Both the position numbers and the translations under genes were made by a program. 64,000 nucleotides of DNA. It comes from Gluconobacter cerevisiae (lineage in GTDB: Bacteria; Pseudomonadota; Alphaproteobacteria; Acetobacterales; Acetobacteraceae). The stretch is from the NCBI RefSeq assembly GCF_015244675.1, contig NZ_JABCQO010000002.1:248001-312000 (forward strand). Reading direction: 5' to 3'. Positions 60,771 through 64,000 of this stretch are shown piece after piece (position 1 is the stretch's first letter; each line of letters starts with the position of its first letter). The notes under the pieces are model-generated. The model did not search any database. It was not told where the DNA came from and worked only from the letters and a program-made list of their open reading frames with translations.

Positions 60771-61658
60771 ATGACCACGCGCTGCGGTTTCGTGGCTCTC
60801 GTCGGCGCTCCGAACGCAGGGAAATCCACCCTGCTCAACCGGATTGCCGGAGCCAAGCTGTCCATCGTCAGCCCCAAGGCGCAGACGACCCGTTTCAGGA
60901 CCCTGGGCATCGTCATGCAGGACAACGCCCAGATCATCCTCGTCGACCTGCCAGGTATCTTCAAACCGCGTCGCCGTCTCGACCGGGCCATGGTCAATGC
61001 AGCTTGGTCAGGGTCGCAGGATGCGGATCTGACCCTGCTTCTGGTGGATGCAAAGTCGGGCCTGCGCGAAGATGTTCGCGAAATCATCGCGAAACTTGCG
61101 GAGAGCAAGGGACGCATCTGGCTCGTCCTGAACAAGACGGACCTCGTGGAGCGCGGCGAACTGCTCCCCCTGACGCAGGAGATCGGTGGTCTTATCAGCG
61201 TCGAGCATGTCTTCATGCTGAGTGCGCGTTCGGGCGAGGGTGTGAACGACCTCATGGGCCGTCTGGCGACCGAGTTGCCGGAAGGTCCGTTCCTGTACCC
61301 GGAAGACGATCTGACGGACCTGCCCGATCGTCTTCTGGCGGCTGAACTGGTTCGTGAGCAGATCTTCATGCAGACGCATGAGGAAATTCCCTATCAGGCC
61401 ACCGTTGAGACCGAGAGTTTCAAGGAACGCCCCGATGGCTCAGTGCGGATCGAAGTAACGATTTATGTGTCCCGCCCCGGACATAAGGCCATTCTGATTG
61501 GTGAAGGCGGCCACAAGATCAAATCCCTTGGTGCGCGGGCCCGTATGGAGCTTCAGGAACTGCTGGACCGCAAGTGCCATCTTTTCCTGAACGTCAAGGA
61601 GCGTGCAGGATGGGATGAGGAAAAGGCCCGGCTTCGTGCCATTGGTCTGGACGACTGA
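60771..61658 (+). CDS. era: Ribosome-assembly GTPase Era
   Basis: A 295-aa GTPase that binds 16S rRNA near its 3' end. G1 is ALVGAPNAGKSTLLN, G3 is VDLPGIFKPRRRLD, and G4 is VLNKTDLVE. The C-terminal KH domain has AILIGEGGHKIKSLGARAR. I chose ATG at 60771, since AAGGA lies seven bases upstream. Starts at 60747 and 60732 are in frame but lack as good a site. rnc lies 25 bases before. Confidence 0.95.
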   Translation: MTTRCGFVALVGAPNAGKSTLLNRIAGAKLSIVSPKAQTTRFRTLGIVMQDNAQIILVDLPGIFKPRRRLDRAMVNAAWSGSQDADLTLLLVDAKSGLREDVREIIAKLAESKGRIWLVLNKTDLVERGELLPLTQEIGGLISVEHVFMLSARSGEGVNDLMGRLATELPEGPFLYPEDDLTDLPDRLLAAELVREQIFMQTHEEIPYQATVETESFKERPDGSVRIEVTIYVSRPGHKAILIGEGGHKIKSLGARARMELQELLDRKCHLFLNVKERAGWDEEKARLRAIGLDD

Positions 61659-61705
61659 AAAAGACAGGTGCCGGTGTGTTTGAAATCCGGCGATCCTGAC
61701 ATCGC

Positions 61706-61734
61706 TTGTTCCAATCCCGCTGCGTCTGTATGAC
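61706..61734 (+). promoter_or_regulatory. Candidate promoter of the pyrH operon
   Basis: TTGTTC (61706-61711), 17 bases, then TATGAC (61729-61734), about 40 bases before the pyrH ATG. It lies in the 115-base gap after era. Confidence 0.4.
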
Positions 61735-61773
61735 GGGCGCAAATCAAGACACCACATCTAGCCGGAGACGGGC

Positions 61774-62514
61774 ATGACGACCGAAAACCCAGAACAGAGC
61801 TCCTCCTACAAACGTGTCCTGCTCAAGGTGTCCGGCGAGGCACTTATGGGCGATGGTCCGTCAGGGGTAGATCCCGTGATGGTGGACATGGTTGCTGCCG
61901 ACATTGCTGAAGTGAGGGCTTCAGGGGTGGAAGTCTGCCTCGTCGTTGGAGGTGGCAACATTTTCCGCGGTCTGGCCGCCGCCGCCAAGGGCATGGATCG
62001 CGCGCAGGGTGATTATGCCGGTATGCTGGCAACCGTCATCAATGCGCTGATGCTGCAAAATGCGCTGGAGCGTCGTGGCATGGAAACGCGTGTCATGACC
62101 GCGATCCAGATGGCCTCCATTGCCGAACCCTATATTCGTCGTCGTGCCGTGCGTCACATGGAGAAGGGCCGCGTCGTTATTTTCGCAGCCGGGACAGGCA
62201 ATCCGTTCTTTACGACGGACACAGCCGCCGCCCTGCGTGCCAACGAAATGGAGTGTGACGCGCTCTTCAAGGGAACGCAGGTGGATGGCGTCTATTCCGC
62301 CGACCCGCGCCGCAATCCCGATGCCACGCGTTACGACCGCCTGACCTATCTCGAAGTCCTTGCCCGCGATCTGAACGTGATGGATGCTGCAGCCATCAGT
62401 CTGGCCCGTGAAAACAAATTGCCCATCGTGGTCTTCAACATGCATGCTCCTGGCTCTTTCAGCGCCGTCATGCGTGGGGAAGGGCTCTTCACCAAGATCA
62501 TCGAAGCGGACTGA
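61774..62514 (+). CDS. pyrH: UMP kinase
   Basis: A 246-aa hexameric bacterial kinase that phosphorylates UMP to UDP, of the amino-acid kinase fold. [15 protein letters not shown] is the ATP-phosphate region, [10 protein letters not shown] the UMP-binding loop and [19 protein letters not shown] the conserved ATP/metal segment. ATG at 61774 with GGAGA. It is first of pyrH-frr-uppS-cdsA. Confidence 0.96.
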   Translation: MTTENPEQSSSYKRVLLKVSGEALMGDGPSGVDPVMVDMVAADIAEVRASGVEVCLVVGGGNIFRGLAAAAKGMDRAQGDYAGMLATVINALMLQNALERRGMETRVMTAIQMASIAEPYIRRRAVRHMEKGRVVIFAAGTGNPFFTTDTAAALRANEMECDALFKGTQVDGVYSADPRRNPDATRYDRLTYLEVLARDLNVMDAAAISLARENKLPIVVFNMHAPGSFSAVMRGEGLFTKIIEAD

Positions 62515-62582
62515 TCTTCGCATTTTCAACGAAATCTTCAGGTTTTATCCTGAGACCAACGTCGAACTGAAAGGAACAGCTC

Positions 62583-63149
62583 ATGCCTGCTGACCTGAAT
62601 GACCTCATCGCCGATCTGACCCGTCGTATGGACGGTGCGATCGAAAGCCTGCGCCGGGACCTTTCCGGTCTGCGGTCGGGTCGCGCCAGCCCGAACCTGC
62701 TGGAGCCGGTCCGCGTCGAAGCCTACGGGTCTGAAGTGCCCCTGTCACAGGTGGGCTCCATCGCCGTTCCTGAAGCACGGATGCTGACGGTTTCCGTTTG
62801 GGACCGCACGGTCGTCAGCGCTGTCGAGCGCGCCATCCGCGATAGCGGCCTCGGGCTCAATCCGTCCACGGATGGTCAGACGGTCCGCGTTCCCATTCCG
62901 GCCCTCACCGAAGAGCGTCGTAACGAACTGGCCCGTGCTGCCGCCCGCTACACCGAAAACGGCAAAATCTCCGTGCGTGGTGTGCGACGTGACGGCATGG
63001 AGCAGACCAAAGCGCTGGAAAAGAAGAGCGATATCAGTCAGGACGACATGAAAACCTGGACTGATGCCATCCAGAAGCTGACGGACCAGTACATCAAGAA
63101 AGTGGACGATATTTTCGCGGACAAAGAACGCGAGATCAAACAGGTCTGA
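62583..63149 (+). CDS. frr: Ribosome recycling factor
   Basis: A 188-aa tRNA-mimic protein that splits post-termination ribosomes with [23 protein letters not shown] and [20 protein letters not shown] are diagnostic, ending in the long helical arm ([15 protein letters not shown]). AAGGAA is well spaced before the ATG. A 68-base gap separates it from pyrH. Confidence 0.97.
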   Translation: MPADLNDLIADLTRRMDGAIESLRRDLSGLRSGRASPNLLEPVRVEAYGSEVPLSQVGSIAVPEARMLTVSVWDRTVVSAVERAIRDSGLGLNPSTDGQTVRVPIPALTEERRNELARAAARYTENGKISVRGVRRDGMEQTKALEKKSDISQDDMKTWTDAIQKLTDQYIKKVDDIFADKEREIKQV

Positions 63150-63157
63150 TTGCACAT

Positions 63158-63925
63158 TTGCCCTTAGGATCTTTTCCCCGCTCCGAACGTACGGCTCCCC
63201 CTTCTGCTGATGGGGGAGCCAGCACTGTTCCCGTCCATGTCGCCGTAATCATGGATGGAAACGGTCGCTGGGCACGTGCGCGCAGACTTCCGGTTATTGC
63301 AGGGCACCGCAAAGGGGCCGAGTCCGTACAGGAATGCGTGCGTGCAGCCATTCGCCAGGGCGTGCGATATCTGACGCTTTATGCATTCTCTTCCGAGAAC
63401 TGGCGCCGTTCCACAAAGGAAGTCGGGGATCTGACGTCGCTGCTGCGTTTTTATCTGCGACACAAGATCAACGAACTTCACGCGCAGGGCGTGCGGTTGC
63501 GAATTATTGGTGAGCCGGAGCGGTTCGAAGGTCCGCTACGTGAAGAACTCCGCCGCGCTGAATCTCTGACGCTACATAACACGACGCTGACCCTCACGCT
63601 CGCACTGTCTTACGGTGGACGTGCGGAGATTGTGCAGGCTGCCCGCCGCCTCGCCGAGGATGCTGTTGCTGGTAGAATTGCTGTTGATGACATCAATGAA
63701 TCCACGCTCCACAACGCGCTTCAGACGGCCGATATGCCTGACCCTGATCTGGTGATCCGGACCAGTGGTGAATCCCGACTGTCCAATTTTCTGCTCTGGC
63801 AGAGTGCATATGCCGAGCTGATCTTTATGGACGTACTCTGGCCCGATTTCGGGGAGGCTGAATTTCTGGAGGCCCTGTCGCGCTTTGCCGGTCGCCAGCG
63901 CAGGTTTGGTGGGCGTCCCGCATGA
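63158..63925 (+). CDS. uppS: Undecaprenyl diphosphate synthase (isoprenyl transferase)
   Basis: A 255-aa cis-prenyltransferase that makes the C55 lipid carrier for peptidoglycan and other envelope polymers. VAVIMDGNGRWARAR holds the catalytic Asp, FSSENWRRSTKEV the second motif and LVIRTSGESRLSNFLLWQSA the diphosphate site. TTG at 63158 is the likely start, because no ATG precedes the motif in frame. No clear Shine-Dalgarno is seen, so the first residues are uncertain. Overlaps cdsA by ATGA. Confidence 0.94.
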   Translation: MPLGSFPRSERTAPPSADGGASTVPVHVAVIMDGNGRWARARRLPVIAGHRKGAESVQECVRAAIRQGVRYLTLYAFSSENWRRSTKEVGDLTSLLRFYLRHKINELHAQGVRLRIIGEPERFEGPLREELRRAESLTLHNTTLTLTLALSYGGRAEIVQAARRLAEDAVAGRIAVDDINESTLHNALQTADMPDPDLVIRTSGESRLSNFLLWQSAYAELIFMDVLWPDFGEAEFLEALSRFAGRQRRFGGRPA

Positions 63926-64000
63926 GCAGTGCTTCTGCACGATGGTCCGATCTGCGGCTGCGTCTTCTGTCGGCAGCGGTCCTCGTGCCGGTCGCCGCTT
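63922..64000 (+). CDS. cdsA: Phosphatidate cytidylyltransferase (3' end missing)
   Basis: Only the first 26 codons lie in the window (MSSASARWSDLRLRLLSAAV and the next few). The name rests on gene order: cdsA follows uppS in many proteobacteria, and the RLLSAAVLVPVA start resembles the first transmembrane helix of CdsA. The full gene would make CDP-diacylglycerol for phospholipids. Confidence 0.75.
   Translation, partial: MSSASARWSDLRLRLLSAAVLVPVAA

Noticed and set aside
1..64000. tRNA, rRNA, tmRNA or CRISPR loci
   Set aside because: The larger intergenic stretches were read for cloverleaf-like arms, rRNA signatures and regular repeats. None was convincing, but no covariance search was possible.

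Overview
The window is about 64 kb of GC-rich core chromosome. It looks like an alphaproteobacterium of the acetic acid bacteria (Acetobacteraceae), most likely Gluconobacter or a close relative. That placement is inferred from the gene set: a fused shikimate kinase/3-dehydroquinate synthase, a class II DAHP synthase, an SMP-30-type gluconolactonase, a bifunctional Rel/SpoT protein beside rpoZ, and the pyrH-frr-uppS-cdsA run. No rRNA, tRNA, CRISPR array, prophage or insertion sequence was seen. Nearly every gene is intact. The only truncated genes are at the edges: a SPOR-domain gene at the left and cdsA at the right.

Layout. 1-5.4 kb (+): SPOR protein, scpA-scpB (condensin partners), tatB-tatC, serS and a YbaY/META lipoprotein. 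5.4-8.8 kb: an AT-richer stretch with an unusual XRE regulator, convergent with a SUV3-like RNA helicase. 8.9-14.6 kb: ferredoxin-NADP reductase, glutathione reductase, a FUSC efflux protein, and on the minus strand an alpha/beta hydrolase and a small secreted protein. 14.8-20 kb (+): alkB, DAHP synthase, pncB, an acidic unknown, gltX. 20-24.1 kb (-): a cysS-trmJ-Kir channel-aldose epimerase operon. 24.2-27.4 kb: MATE (+) and MFS (-) exporters with overlapping 3' ends, then a BON/LysM protein. 27.4-30.5 kb (+): rpsD with a long structured leader, a small secreted protein, prfC.

30.5-37.5 kb (-): a NUDIX protein coupled to methylthioribose kinase, an EEP-family secreted enzyme coupled to a carbonic anhydrase, alaS, a GtrA protein. 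37.6-40.8 kb (-): an OmpA-like porin with a clear promoter, and aroKB. 40.8-43.2 kb (+): a Pro/Ala-rich membrane protein, xerC/D-type recombinase, accA. 43.3-50 kb: a CinA-like protein (-), gluconolactonase (+), a Rieske oxygenase with a GNAT-NUDIX fusion (-), a TonB-dependent receptor (+). 50-55.8 kb: a DUF815 ATPase (-), yajC (+), sodB and a beta-hydroxyacid dehydrogenase (-), msrPQ (+), a degenerate uracil-DNA-glycosylase-like protein coupled to a NYN nuclease (-). 56-64 kb (+): rpoZ-rel-acpS-lepB-rnc-era, then pyrH-frr-uppS-cdsA.

The themes are translation (four aminoacyl-tRNA synthetases, S4, RF3, Frr, TrmJ), envelope and export (TatBC, LepB, YajC, UppS, OmpA, TonB receptor) and redox defence (Fpr, Gor, SodB, MsrPQ). 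No large undescribed system is evident. The most interesting points are small: the NYN/UDG-like pair, a NUDIX-MtnK pair, a likely CTG start with a Shine-Dalgarno, the rpsD leader, an upstream peptide coupled to alkB, and the XRE islet with a palindrome-rich promoter.
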